Positions 22,101 to 34,500 of a DNA stretch of 64,000 bases are shown here, one piece after another. The notes under the pieces are model-generated. The model made no database searches. It was not told the DNA's origin and was given only the letters and a program-made list of their open reading frames with translations. Where the stretch lies: NCBI GenBank assembly GCA_905250125.1, contig CAJNOL010001029.1, positions 1-64,000 on the forward strand, in the 5' to 3' direction. The position numbers and the translations under genes were made by a program. Position 1 is the stretch's first letter; each line of letters opens with the position of its first letter. This DNA is from Rotaria sordida (Eukaryota > Rotifera > Eurotatoria > Philodinida > Philodinidae).

Positions 22101-23892
22101 AGAACAAATATAGGTTTAATATTGAAATAAATCATGTTCAATACACGAAAAAATAATGTCCTATAAAAAGAAAAATGATCGAAAATAACATTAAACAAAA
22201 GTTATTTACGAGGGAACATATTTGAGTGTACCTACCTGAGAATGAAGTCAAAAGTATTATTTTATCCTTTAGGAATTTCGATAAATATCTCAAATATCAA
22301 TATCTTAGTTGCCTCGGTTGCGGTCACGAAAAACAAGAGTGTATAATTTTTTCATGTTTAGACACTTTCTTATTAATGCTCATTTCAAAGAACAAGATAG
22401 GCGACTACTTTTTGAATAAAAGTGTCAAAAAACTAGTTCCTTTTAACATAAGAAAAAAAGCAAACATTTGATTTTTTTCGCAGTGATCGCTTAAAACAAT
22501 CGACTGAGAATTTCGACAAGAATACCTATGATTTCTGAATAATTAAATCTACAAATATGAGGTTTGCATAGTTTTATAGATCTCTCATTGGTAGTTTAAA
22601 TGCACACCTAATAATTGAAAACTCACTATAATCACCTGTCAGGTGAAATGGGCATTAGTAGATACGTCATGTCATTTTTCGCTTTTGTCAAAATTTCAAG
22701 AAAATAAGCAGTTTTATTTGGAGAAAGTAATTTGATACAAGCATAAATTGATATGGAAGAGACGTCATAGGAACGCAGTAGATAGAGAGCTCAGTTAGCA
22801 AAAATAAATATGATACCTTTACTTGTGATATCGAGACAACTCCTGCATATTGACTTATACTCATATTAAATTATTTTCATCAAAAAGAAAACAGTGTATT
22901 CTTGCAAATTTGAAAAGGGCTACCGGAATTTATTTAAATCACTGAATTTATCTATGTATAGCGTACAATACATTGTAATTGTATCAAAAGAGAACCATAG
23001 TCCTTGCCCTCACTACCAGCTAGGTATTTGTCTTCAGCCTAGTTTCGTTCGTCTGATTATAACATATAATGACGCTTATAGAAAAAACTGTTGAAAAATG
23101 ACATAATACATCTGCTGGTAAGAAAGAGCCGAAAACTGAATAAGTTAGACACTTTCGTTGAGCAAAACCAAAAACGAAGACAGCTAACATTTTGATATTT
23201 ATCGAAGACCCTAACAGATAGAATACCTTTGAACTGAATCTCAGAGGGTACATTCAATTATATTCCTTCATTAGACTTACTAATCATGGTTGTCAGATTG
23301 ATAAGAAAAAACATTCACAAACAAAGAAAATTCTCTCGATTATCATTACCTCAGAAGGATTGTCACTTGTAGCTCGCTATTCTCAAATAAGATTTTTTTT
23401 TTTTAAAGTTTCGATCAAATATTGATTCTATGGTTATTCTAGAATTACACAGGTAGACCTTCGAATTTACACAACAAGTTAAGATTTCGAGAGAGTAGGA
23501 TTTATTTTGTTTGAATATTTCAAATTATCGTTTAAGTCATTTAATGTATATATAGGCAAGGTTTTCGATAAAAATCCTTTTATTTATTGATGACAAGAAA
23601 AAGCCAGCTAGATACCAAAATAAATTTTTTTTACGTTAAGAAGTATAATATAACAAGGTTTGTCGGAGGGAAGAATCCTCACGTTCTTTCTCAATTTAAT
23701 AATAAAAGTTCATAGAAATAAAAATACAATAATATACCTTAAATGAAGTGAATTTCGATGATTTGTTGACACCGATCGACATTCAATAATCCAAATACTT
23801 AAATCTACTGCAGCTGTTTTTCCTGCTAAATCATCATATGAACCTTGTTTACATGCAGGTTCTAAAATTGACCAAAGATATTTAACACCCAT
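19190..23892 (-). CDS. GEN1: Holliday junction resolvase GEN1/Yen1 (XPG/Rad2 family nuclease)
   Basis: Seven exons on the minus strand: 23892-23738, 22160-21989, 21913-21824, 21765-21679, 21616-21173, 20259-19560 and 19458-19190, giving 638 residues. The protein starts MGVKYLWSILEP; human GEN1 has MGVNDLWQILEP. It resolves four-way DNA junctions by paired nicks after homologous recombination and at stalled forks. All acidic active-site residues are present: Asp30 (AVDLSIW), Glu127/Glu129 (DGEAEKLC), Asp148/Asp150 (TNDSDCF) and Asp201 in LLGSDYD. The H2TH segment GIQGIGREN follows at 206-214. A chromodomain follows at about 349-375 (YYEVEWK), a GEN1 hallmark. The C-terminal tail is basic and carries three copies of a short motif plus an Asp run encoded by a (GAT)n tract. 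It is shorter than the human protein (about 900). A TTTTTACTCTAG acceptor-like site abuts the start codon. Confidence 0.96.
19246..19275. repeat. (ATC/GAT)n microsatellite inside GEN1 coding sequence
   Basis: About nine ATC triplets. On the minus strand they encode an Asp run in the last exon of GEN1, so length change here would be in-frame. Confidence 0.85.
20260..21172. other. GEN1 intron 5, repeat-like
   Basis: A 913-bp intron, much longer than GEN1 introns 2-4 (each under 80 bp). Its interior is less AT-rich than its edges, suggesting an inserted mobile element, but I found no clear terminal repeats. Confidence 0.4.
22221..23262. repeat. Inverted repeat in GEN1 intron 1
   Basis: The segment about 22221-22342 is similar to the reverse complement of about 23145-23262. 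Shared words include TTCGATAAATAT and the GAGxxTxxxGTxCAAAxGTATT pattern. Divergence is moderate, so this is an older fold-back or the two ends of a 1-kb element. The intron is 1577 bp. ORFs in the arms are not genes. Confidence 0.6.
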
Positions 23893-23904
23893 CTAGAGTA
23901 AAAA
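23893..23904 (-). promoter_or_regulatory. Candidate trans-splice or leader-intron acceptor of GEN1
   Basis: On the minus strand TTTTTACTCTAG lies immediately before the GEN1 ATG. No leader exon is recognisable in the 97 bp up to the TMEM41 stop codon. This fits spliced-leader addition, known in bdelloid rotifers, though a 5' untranslated exon inside or beyond TMEM41 cannot be excluded. Confidence 0.45.
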
Positions 23905-23989
23905 CAATGATTCTTTTTTTTTTCAAATGAAAAATATTTTAATATATAAATATTTTATTTCAAACAATAAAATAATTATAAATTTTATT

Positions 23990-25083
23990 TTAACTTTGTT
24001 TTTTAAAAAAATTTTGTATTTTATCTTTAAAACGTATTGGAACTAATGATAAAATTGCACAAATTCCAAGTATTAACATTGAACGCCATGAAAATACATC
24101 TGATGCTGATGTTAATTGATGAAGTGTTTTACCAGCTTGAATAAATAATATCGATGGTAATGCAACACCAGCAAATGTACCAGCAAAAAAAAGTCCTAAT
24201 GGTACATCAAGTATAGGTGAACAAACATTAATAAACCAATTTGGTAATATTGGTGTTATACGTAAAAATATAATAAACCATATAAGACTACCTGTATGTG
24301 TTTGAACTTTTTTTTGCCATAAAATTATTTTATCATGAAAATATTTTAAAAGTATATGTCGACCAAATATTTGAGAAAGTAAATAACAAAAACTTGCACC
24401 TAATGATGAACATAAACAGACAAGAAATAATGCTAAAGGAAATGGATATAAAAATCCAGCTAATATGCTTAAAAATATTGAACCTGGTATTGCAAATGTT
24501 TGTAAACTAAAATTTAAAATAAAAAATATTCTTCTTTTTTTTTTTTCTTCTAATCAAATGAAAATTTTATCTTACAAAATATATGTGAGAAAAAAAGCAA
24601 TCATTATAATATATCGATGATGTTTACTATATTTATATAAAATATTTCCAAGAATTTTAGCATCATCAATAGTTTTTGGAATTTTAAGTGCATTTTTATC
24701 TGTACTGAAAATAAAAGAAAAAAATAAATAAATTCATTCTTTGATTTATACATACGCATCTATTTTAGGAAATAATATATATATAGTACATAAACTTAAT
24801 ATTGAAAAAAGAAATATAAATATTAATAGAAAACAATGTCGACGTTTTAAACGTCCACTTTGTGGACTTATTAATTGAATTGAAATTATAGAACTATCAA
24901 TCATTTTTATAGGAATGAGATTTTCATTTGATTGTACAGGTATATCTAAATAAGAGAATAATATAAAAGATGATTTGTTATTTTTTTTTTTTTTTTAAGA
25001 ATTTAAAGACCTGGAATAATAACAGTATGATCACTAGATGAAGCAAACATGTATTTGATCACAAGTGTGTGTTCTTTTTTCAT
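23990..25083 (-). CDS. TMEM41: TMEM41A/B family protein (VTT/DedA domain), ER lipid scramblase
   Basis: Four exons: 25083-25011, 24945-24756, 24704-24576 and 24506-23990, joining in frame to 302 residues (human TMEM41B has 291). The family sits in the ER membrane, scrambles phospholipids and is needed for autophagosome and lipoprotein formation. The N-terminus is short and polar, then a helix (FIFLFSILSLCTIYIIF), then the diagnostic KTIDDAKILGNIL and LQTFAIPGSIFLSILAGFLYP segments. The C-terminal half matches TMEM41 closely (CSPILDVPLGLFFAGTFAGV, AGKTLHQLTSASDVFSW). It is 97 bp from GEN1 and 505 bp from the cyclase, all on the minus strand. The exact A/B type is uncertain, as a divergent lineage may have one gene. 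The first donor (CCAG/GTCTTT) is weaker than the others. Confidence 0.93.
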
Positions 25084-25588
25084 AAAAGTAATATATTTCT
25101 ATTAAATGCACATGTTTGCTGCTTTTATGTTACGTTCTTTTTTCTTGTCCACCAGAGAACTGTGTACTTTTTTTTCTTTTTTTTTCTTCTCATTCTTTTT
25201 CTCGTATGTCACATCGTCACTCTGTTGTGAGCAATTCTCATTTTGAATTTTTTTTTCTTCCTGAAGCAAAGAGAATGAAATCGTTTGACATATTTTTTTC
25301 TTAGTTTAGAAGGGAGAAAAAGAAACTCCTATTTCTTTTTTTTGTATATACTTACATTGATAATTAGATTGTCTTTTTTTTTTTTTTTTTAAAGTTCAAA
25401 TCTAGAAAAAAAGAAGCCAACCAGAATTTGTCTTGTTTTCTTTTTTTTGTCTTTATTAAACATAAATCAAATCAATTGCAACATTATTATTCAAACACAA
25501 AGCAATATACATTAAAAGCAAAGAATAAGAAAAAGAAAAAATCTGCTTTAGTTTTTTCTCCGAAAAATGTTTTTGTTGTCTTTTTTTT
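25084..25588. other. Intergenic region between TMEM41 and guanylate cyclase
   Basis: Very T-rich on the plus strand, with several poly(T) runs. Minus-strand AATAAA lies at 25452-25457, 132 bp past the cyclase stop, and is a likely poly(A) signal. An acceptor-like TTTAATAG (minus strand) lies 16 bp before the TMEM41 ATG. The small plus-strand ORF is low complexity. Confidence 0.5.
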
Positions 25589-28500
25589 TTAAAGAAGGTC
25601 ACATGCTCTACTACGATGTGGTCTATGAAATAGTTTTGATGAATTATTTTGTTCAATAATACTTTCAGCTGCTTTAAGTGATTGTTCATCGGCTAATTTA
25701 GGTTTTATTAAAGAACGTTGTACAAAATGTGCTGTCGGATCTACATCTTTATGTATTATAGCAGGTGTAGGTATTGTATTAGATTCAATTGGCATAAAAT
25801 TTGTATCATTTTGAGTTTGTGGTGGTTGAATAATACCATTTTCTTTTGGTACTGGTTGAACTATATTTTGTATACTTGCATTTTTAAGATTCATTGATTG
25901 TTTTATTTTGGCTTCTTCAGCGTCTTGTCGTTTCATATCAATTAATACAGCTTGAAATGGACGTACTATAATTTTGCCTGTACGATCTTTTTTATTTAAT
26001 ATAAAATATGTTGTTACTGTTAATGCGCCATTTATTGTCATTTTTGGACGTTCTTGAACGTCATATGTTTTACGATCTAGTAATTGATATGTTGAATCAG
26101 TAACATGAATATGTAATGCCTAATAAAGATATATAAATGAATGTTTTATATACTAATAATATGAAAAAAAAATTAAATAAATCTTAAGATAGATATTACA
26201 AGAATAGTTTTTATGAATTGAAATGAAAAAGGTACAGATTATTTCGTCTTTTTTTTTCTTAATTCTTTAAATATCATGGTTTAAGTAATGAATGATATTT
26301 CTTTGAAAGTTTATATTTAAGATAAACAATTCAATAATATTCATATTTTTATTAGAAATTTTATCAATAGTTTTAATTTCAATTTAGATTCAATCAAGAC
26401 TACGACTATGTACAATAATATCCATGCATATGAATTAAAAGATTTCTATATTACTGAAAAAAAAACTGTATTTCTATATCTTTTTTGTATTCATGAGTCC
26501 AACTTATATCCTTGATCTTATTCGAACCTATTCTACTATTAAATCGAGTAGACACTTATTATAGAAAGGAAATAACTGTCATATGTTATTTTAAACACAA
26601 ACTATCGAGAAAGACAAATTAAATATGCTAAAGGAATGCCAAGACACTGTAATAATAGTTAAATTTATCATTAGACAATATGATATTGATTAAGTAGGTG
26701 TTCCACTGTCTAATTAGAAAATAAATAAGTTCATTAATAAATATTGAGTTTATTTACAGGACACTCCTTTTACATGATAAACATTTTGATAACTATACAG
26801 TAGAGTCCATGAATCCTAAAAAATCCCGTTTAGCACGTTTCGCGAGACAGGATTCAAGACTCGACTATACCCTGTTCTAATTAGACAGTGAAACACATGC
26901 CACGACTACTGCCTATTTCAAAATAAAAGGCACGTGAGCATTTTTTGAATAACTTTTGATAGGAACAAGATAGAGAGCTGTGGTTTTTACCGTTGGAAAG
27001 AGCAGATAAAAACGTATCGAACAGTATAAAACAATGATTTTTAACTTGGATTTTTGAAACCTTTTGCAATAGTTGAACAAAAAAATGCCTTAAAAACAGG
27101 CCTGATTTTTACAGAAAACGCTGGCAAAATGGACTATAATTGTCGAATATAGTACCTAGAACTCACAAACCAGTAAAGTTTTGAATCAAGCATTATATAT
27201 AGTTTTGCAGCTCTTGAGCTCGCGATTCTAACGCACTACTCATAGTTTAAGATTCATTCTATCTTCAAAGAGCAATAGTCTACTCTTTCAAGATGATAAT
27301 GGATCACTATCTATTTTTCAGATAAACCTTAACAATTTCATATGAGTTGATACGCTGAATCAGCCTCTTTGCAACGGTGAAAACCACAGCTCTCTATCTT
27401 GTTCCTATCAAAAGTTATTCAAAAAATTTTTAAATGGGCAGTAGATCCCATCAAGTCCAAAAACTTTCAGAATCGACTCGGAACCAATCCGACGAGCTCT
27501 ATTATCTGTATATTATTAAAGAAAATATCTTACTCTACTAGTTTGTTCTAATTTATTTGCTGTTGTAACTGTGTCACCAAAAAGACAATAACGTGGCATT
27601 TTAATACCAGCTATACCAGCAACTACTGGACCACTATGACAACCTGAAAATAAAAATTCATTAAATTTTTTTTATTTTCAATAAATCTAAATAACAAACC
27701 AATACGAATTTTAAGTTTTTCATTATTAGTTGGATTTGTTACTGTAACAATTGAATCAAGCATATCAAATGCCATATCAATAATTTCTGATGCATGATTT
27801 CTTGCACCTAAAATTAAATAAATTTAATTTGTGTACATTCTTTTTTTGTCTTTTTATTAAAAATAAATATTTACGTTCAGGTACACCACTAGCTAACATA
27901 TAAGCATCACCAATTGTTTCAACTTTATAACAATTATGTGTTTCTAAACATTTATCAAATTTTGTATACATTTCATTAAGTATAGAAACAACTTCCATTG
28001 GTGTAAGTGATGCACATATTGTTGTAAAACCAACAACATCACTGAATAATATTGTACAACTTTCAAATGTCTAAATATGAAGAATACAAAAAGAAAGATT
28101 TTATATCAATGAACAATAACGATAAATATATGTCCCTTTGATTGGTTACTATATTTAACAATGGGATTTTCTTCAATAGATAGCGCTTATAATTGGATTA
28201 GAACAGAAAGAAAGAAAAAAAAATCAATCATTCAGTTAAATATTATTAATTGATTGAACTTAGACAATACGAACAGTAACACACATTTCGAAATTATATT
28301 ATAAAATTCCAAAAAAAAGAAAAATCAATATTCTTAATTTTCTAACATTTCAATAATAACTAAAAAAAAAACTAAAGGTGGATTAGACTGGATGTTGCCC
28401 TTCTACCAACAGTTTTTTGTCATACTACCAGAAAAACAAATCTAAGAATCGTCATCATTTCCATTATCTTGGATAGAATTTTTAGATCACGCTACTATGT

Positions 28501-31500
28501 AGTTTACGATTATTTTTAGCATATCATATTTTGTTTAATTAAGAATAATACTTTGATATGAATACATAACTACAATGTTAATTTGTTCCGCAAGTAGAAT
28601 GTCACGAAACTCAATATAAAAATAAAATTATTCATATTTTCATATTTATTTAACACAATAATCTATTATAAATATGTTTAATGAATGAATGAATGTATCT
28701 ATATTTTAATTAATTTATACTCAAATATTTCAAACAAGTATCTGGAATTCTTCAATTTATCAGTTAAATTATAGATTCATTTTAATAGATGAATAGTACA
28801 AAAGTTTTTCATCAAATTTTTTTTTCAATATAGTGTGACAACAACTTGTTGTGGACATTTGATAATTTTCTTATCAGAAAGAGAAGAGTCTTCTTCTACA
28901 AGGCTCTATAAAAATACTTTCTAAACTTGCATCTTGAGACAAAATCAATGATGAGATGGGTTTCCAGTAACTAGAACCACCATACTATGTTTTAAGTTCT
29001 TGAAACTAGAAACCAACACCCCCGCCTCTCTCTCTCTCCCTAATATGAAATAAAATATTGTCAATATAATCAAACCTCGCAAAGACTAGCTGCTTTTTCT
29101 CCACTTCGTAATCGATCAGCAATTTTCTTTGGTATCATTTGATATAATAATAGATCAGTTTTTTTCATTTCAGCATCCAATTTTTTCATACTATCTTCTA
29201 ATGCTTTACTTTTTTGTTTTTCCTAATAATTAAAAAAAAAAAAAGAGTAAAATAAAATAATTCTATAAAAATTTCATTTTTTTTGTAGTTACTTGATCAA
29301 GTGCTAATTTAAGTTCTGCACTTTGTTGTGTACCAGCTAATACTAAATCTCGACTTGAATCATGCATTGATAGATCATTTATAAATAGACCAGTATTAAA
29401 CATAGCATCTAGATTTTCAAGACTAAAAATATAAAACGAGACGTTATGTATATTAAACGCAAATGAAGAAGCTATAGAGATTGTAAAACTCTCGATTTAA
29501 TTGATATTTAAATAGGTCATATTATAATTAGAGAAAGTCTAAAATTTTATTACATAAGATGTAATTGTAAGTGTCAATATTGAAAATTATCTAAGGGTGA
29601 TCACAGTATTTTATTGCAAAAACTTACGAAAAATAGTCATTACTCAATGTGCACAAATATCTTTAGATTACTATAGGATTTACATAATAAATTAAGAGTT
29701 GTTTCAAAAACAATTTATTAATCAGACGAATAATTCGTGTTCAAAACAAACATAGCAATAGCCTACATAAAAAACAACCATATAACGAACCAAAAAGCTT
29801 TTAGGCCGTAAGTATTCCAGGAAAATATTAAAGAAAAATCTTGTACAAGCCTTCAAATAACTCTATGATAGCTCAGATATCTCCAGAAATTTTTGAACTA
29901 TTACCTGTATACTTAATACTATCCGAACGCATAGGATAGTACTTGAATGTAGGTTCAAGTTCAATCTCTACGCATGTCTATTCAGAAGTATCTGATACTT
30001 TAGTATAGTTTTTTAAACATTCAATTGTTAATAGTTTTCTTTTTCTTTTATTTCCATAATATTTATTTTAATGAAACATTGCAAAGCTTTGTTACATATG
30101 ATATTATTTAGTGAAAAACTGTTAACATAATCCATGCAGGATTAAAATATGAAACACGATATAGCTTCTATTGCTAATCATAGAGAAATTGTTTTATTCT
30201 ATCTATTTTGGAACACATTTCTTCACTTTCAGAAATTCAATAAGATGGTAGTTCATATATTGTAACGAAGCATTATTCATATACGATCTTGAATAATATA
30301 TCAACAATACTTGCAGACTTCATAGTCATCTTATAATGTTCTCTTTTTTTGGGCATTTGTCCTATATTTCCTATATATATATCTTGAAAAAAGTAAAGAT
30401 TCTTTTTAAATAAAATATACTTCAATCAGATAAAACATATATGCTTCTGTATATATTGCCATTAGCTTCTACAATAAAACGAATGGCAACTATTGACAGT
30501 AAAATATTGATTGACGATGGCAATAATCGAAGTAAAGTTGTAGGTGAGAAATTATCGAAAGGTACACAGAATTTAATTAATATTCAAAAGAGAAGTAAAG
30601 ATGTATTTGAAAACAATACCAACAACAAAAAAACTATATTTAATTCAACGATTAGTCTTGATTGAAAAAGATTTTTTCTTATCGTTCACTTATATATATT
30701 ATATGTTTGTTTATATCATTTTTACGCGTATTAAATGTCAATAATTATAAAAGAGAAAAACAGATAATACAAGTTGCCAAAGAAATAAGTGTAACACCTC
30801 TACACCAGATTATGCTGAAATAGTGCTGAGATGTTGAACGGTGGTGTGGTATTAGGAAGATGCTGAATTGCTCAGAGTTTTGAAAAACCAGACAGAAATT
30901 GAGGTGACAGCTAAAGTTGAGAGTCATACTATTCAATCAAAACAGAAGTATTTTTCGAGAAGAACAATTCTTTATACAATTTGATCGAATCTTTTTGGGG
31001 TTGAGGAACCGGAATTCTACAAGAGGTTTCTCAAAATATTTGAGTTCGATATTTTTTGGTTAGTATAAACCTATTCTCGTGATTTAGCCGATTTTTTATT
31101 AAATTCATCTATTGTTTTAAAATTGATCTCCACTGATCGAAAACATTGAACTCAAGAATTTCGACAAATCACTTCTAGATTTACATTCATCAATCTCAAA
31201 ATCGTTCGAGCAAGTTTTACTGAGCTGGTGTTGATGTGCTGAGTCCTAAACCCGCATTTTTTCTCTTGCAAGTTGTTTATACAAATAAATTCAAGAGTTT
31301 TTATTATGTTTCTATTTTATATTATTTTCAATATAGATATTAGTCAACCCTTTTTTGATAAAACAAACAGAAACTATCATTGCGTTTGAACTGATTTCTT
31401 TGAATTGAAATTTTTTTCCAGTAATTAAAATATATGTTCGTTTTCAATTTATTTAGCAACTTCAAGTATGACCTATTTTATGATTTTGGGGAAACTGTAA

Positions 31501-34500
31501 GGTTTGGCAAACCTTTTAAAAGGCTTTTTAGTGAAAAAAATTGTCCTATATTTTCCTTTATATTCAGGATGAATCGCTACGAAGTCTGAATATCAGCGAC
31601 ATGGAAGGAGGAAAGTTCTGCTAATGTGTCCTATCATATCTGCGAAAGACTTGAGCTGTTGTCGAAAACTGACTGTCAAATTTAAGAAGACAACTTTTCT
31701 CAATCACTTTCTGCCAGATAGACAACCTGTCAAACTTTTAGCCTTTTGCACTTCCAAAAAGCCCCGGGAAGGAAAGAAGAATGTGATGGTTGCAAATTTC
31801 TACACTTTATACTTCAATATTCTTTTTAGATGGTGTAACTTACACTGGTGTAGCTAAATAAATAATTGCTTTCCATTCATGTACATATAACATTTGACCT
31901 CGTAGACGTAAATATTCTTCATGTACATCTCGATGTCCTGTCATAGTTAAAAGTAGTTCTAAAATTAAATGAAACAAATCTATTTTAAAAAAAAAAGAAA
32001 TAACAAGAATTTCTAATTTTGCCAGAATCATGTTGTTGTCTTGCATCATTTATTTCTAAATCATTTTCATTTGGTTGTTTACGTAATGGTTCAATAGTTG
32101 AAAATTCAAAAACATTATTTGAATGTAATACAATTTGTGACCAATTTAATGTTATAATAGGTCTAAGAAAAAAAAAACAAATATATATATATATATTATT
32201 TTTCAAAAAAAAAAAAAACAAGAACCAATCTATTTTTCGTTTTATTACCGAACAAGATTAAATATGTCACGAATAAGTTCACCAACAATATTTGGAAATA
32301 ATTGTGTTAAAGAATCTCCAGCTGATATAATTTCTAATGCTTCTGATATAACCATATGAAATGGAAATAATTCAAAAAAAATATGACAATCTATTGCTAA
32401 ATCAAGTTCATTGGAATCTTTATCTGTTGTTGATTGTTTAACATACGCTGTATTTTCAAATTTAAGTTCAAATACAACATGTGTTATATCAAATTCTTCT
32501 CGTTCACTAACGATATCAATTTGAACATTTGTATCATAAAATCGACGACCAACCTAGAAAAAAAATTTCTTAAAAAAGTTTACATTAAAATTCTATTAAA
32601 CCTCAGTTATTTGTCCAATAACATAATGAACAAAACCGCGTCGTCGACTACGATAATGAAGTGTTAAACCATGAGCATTTTCTTTTTCAACATAAAATGA
32701 TGGTGGTCTCATTCGTGGATATGTATAACGCATATATTCATGTAAATTATCCAAACCATTAAGAAAATCTCGCATATTATGTCCACTAGAACAAAAAAAA
32801 AAACACGAACTTATTTCGTCAAATAAAAATTTTAACATACAGAATTCTTAATACACGATCATAACCATAATTTGAAATATAGGAAACAAATTCAATACCA
32901 AATGTATCCATAAGATCACTAATTGGTTCATCTAAAACACAACAAAAAAAAAAAATCAATAAAAGTTTTATTATCTGTTCTAAATGCTGTCTTGTAAGAC
33001 TTGACGAATGTTCAGAAAAAATATGTTTTGTATTTAGCTTATCAATAATTACTACTTTTTTAATTAATTAACACTTTTTTTTTTGAGTCTAATAAAGGAA
33101 TGTATATGGAAAACACAGTAATTTTTTCTATTTCAAATCATTCTTCTTTGCAGAAAATACAACCACAATTATAGTACAGTTTTGAAACTTATTTTATATG
33201 AAAAAGTATATTATTTAGTTTCTTTTTTATAAATAGCAACAAAAAAAAAGTAAGTGAATCGGAATCCACTCGATGTCTTTTTGCTTCTAAAATTCCATCA
33301 ATTTCGCTAAGTAAACATTTGCTTGTTGCTGTCAAGCGTCATAATTGTGAATGCACATGCATAAATGCTTTTTTCATTACAATAATACATGTTCATCTTT
33401 TTAATAATTTATTTCAATATAAAACAATATCACTTTTCATTTCTGTGACCTGTCCTCAAGTAGAATAAATTTCTCACTTAATGATCGAATCAGTTTTGAA
33501 AAAGTAAAGATATTTTGAAATATCGAGATCTGATTAATTGCTGGGTATGAAATCATGTCCAGTATTCGAACCCATGCTTTGAGCTGAGTTGACTGCCGCC
33601 GAGTACTCGCTCCGGTTGTAAGACACTACGTACAACATGATATTATTTTACTGAAAACTCATTTCTGTTTTTTATCTTATGGACAATTCTATAATATGGG
33701 TAGATCTAAAATGAATCAGTATGATCAATAACCTGTATTTCTGTAGCTTTTGATGAGAGTGATTGCTCATAATGTCATACATTCAATGTGTCACTATCAC
33801 TTGAAGTTCTGCAAGACAAACTTTTTTCAGAATTCGGAACTGTACTGCAGGATTCTACACCATCACTATCCAAATATAGATACAATATATTTTACTTTTA
33901 TAACATATTTATTCACATAATTATAGTACAAATAAAAACTTCAATGATATTATTGAGATTTTCAAGCGGAAATATTGTTCGTTTTTTCTAAGTGCATCAA
34001 TGCAGATTTTCTATTGAATTAATTAAAAATTTGTACTTGACAAGACAAATGAACAATTCTAATTATTGCTGAGCTATGGTATTTCTTTTTTTCAAAGTAT
34101 TTTCTAGAATTAGTTTATCCATTTTAAAGAACGTATTTAGTATTTTAAGAATAAATATGCGTGTTCGACTGATTCACCTTTTATATTCCTATTGTATTCA
34201 AGATATATTTTGTTCTATATTAATAGTAAATTATAGGAGTTTTTTTTTCTTGAAAAAGTAGAATAAAATGCTATCATATTATATAATAGGATTTAATCTA
34301 GGTCAAGTAGGTAGAAATTTAATTCATTTCTTATACTATTTAGATAGACTATTCGAATAGAAATTATTTCTTTCCGTTTAAAAATAGATTCTTAAATTAT
34401 CAACAATATCTCAGGAATATTCTCTTTTTTTTTTCATAATTTCAACCATGAAGATTCTTAATCTCTAATTAATAGAAGTATTATGTTAGGTTATAATTGT

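Noticed and set aside
22226..22471. 81-codon ORF in GEN1 intron 1
   Set aside because: Overlaps one arm of an inverted repeat and has no recognisable domain.
30441..30665. 74-codon plus-strand ORF inside cyclase intron 6
   Set aside because: Polar, Asn/Lys-rich and featureless. A nested gene is possible but nothing supports it.
33540..33640. tRNA-like or SINE-like island with minus-strand GGTTCGAATAC
   Set aside because: The B-box-like word has one mismatch to consensus and I could not fold acceptor, D and anticodon arms or place an A box.
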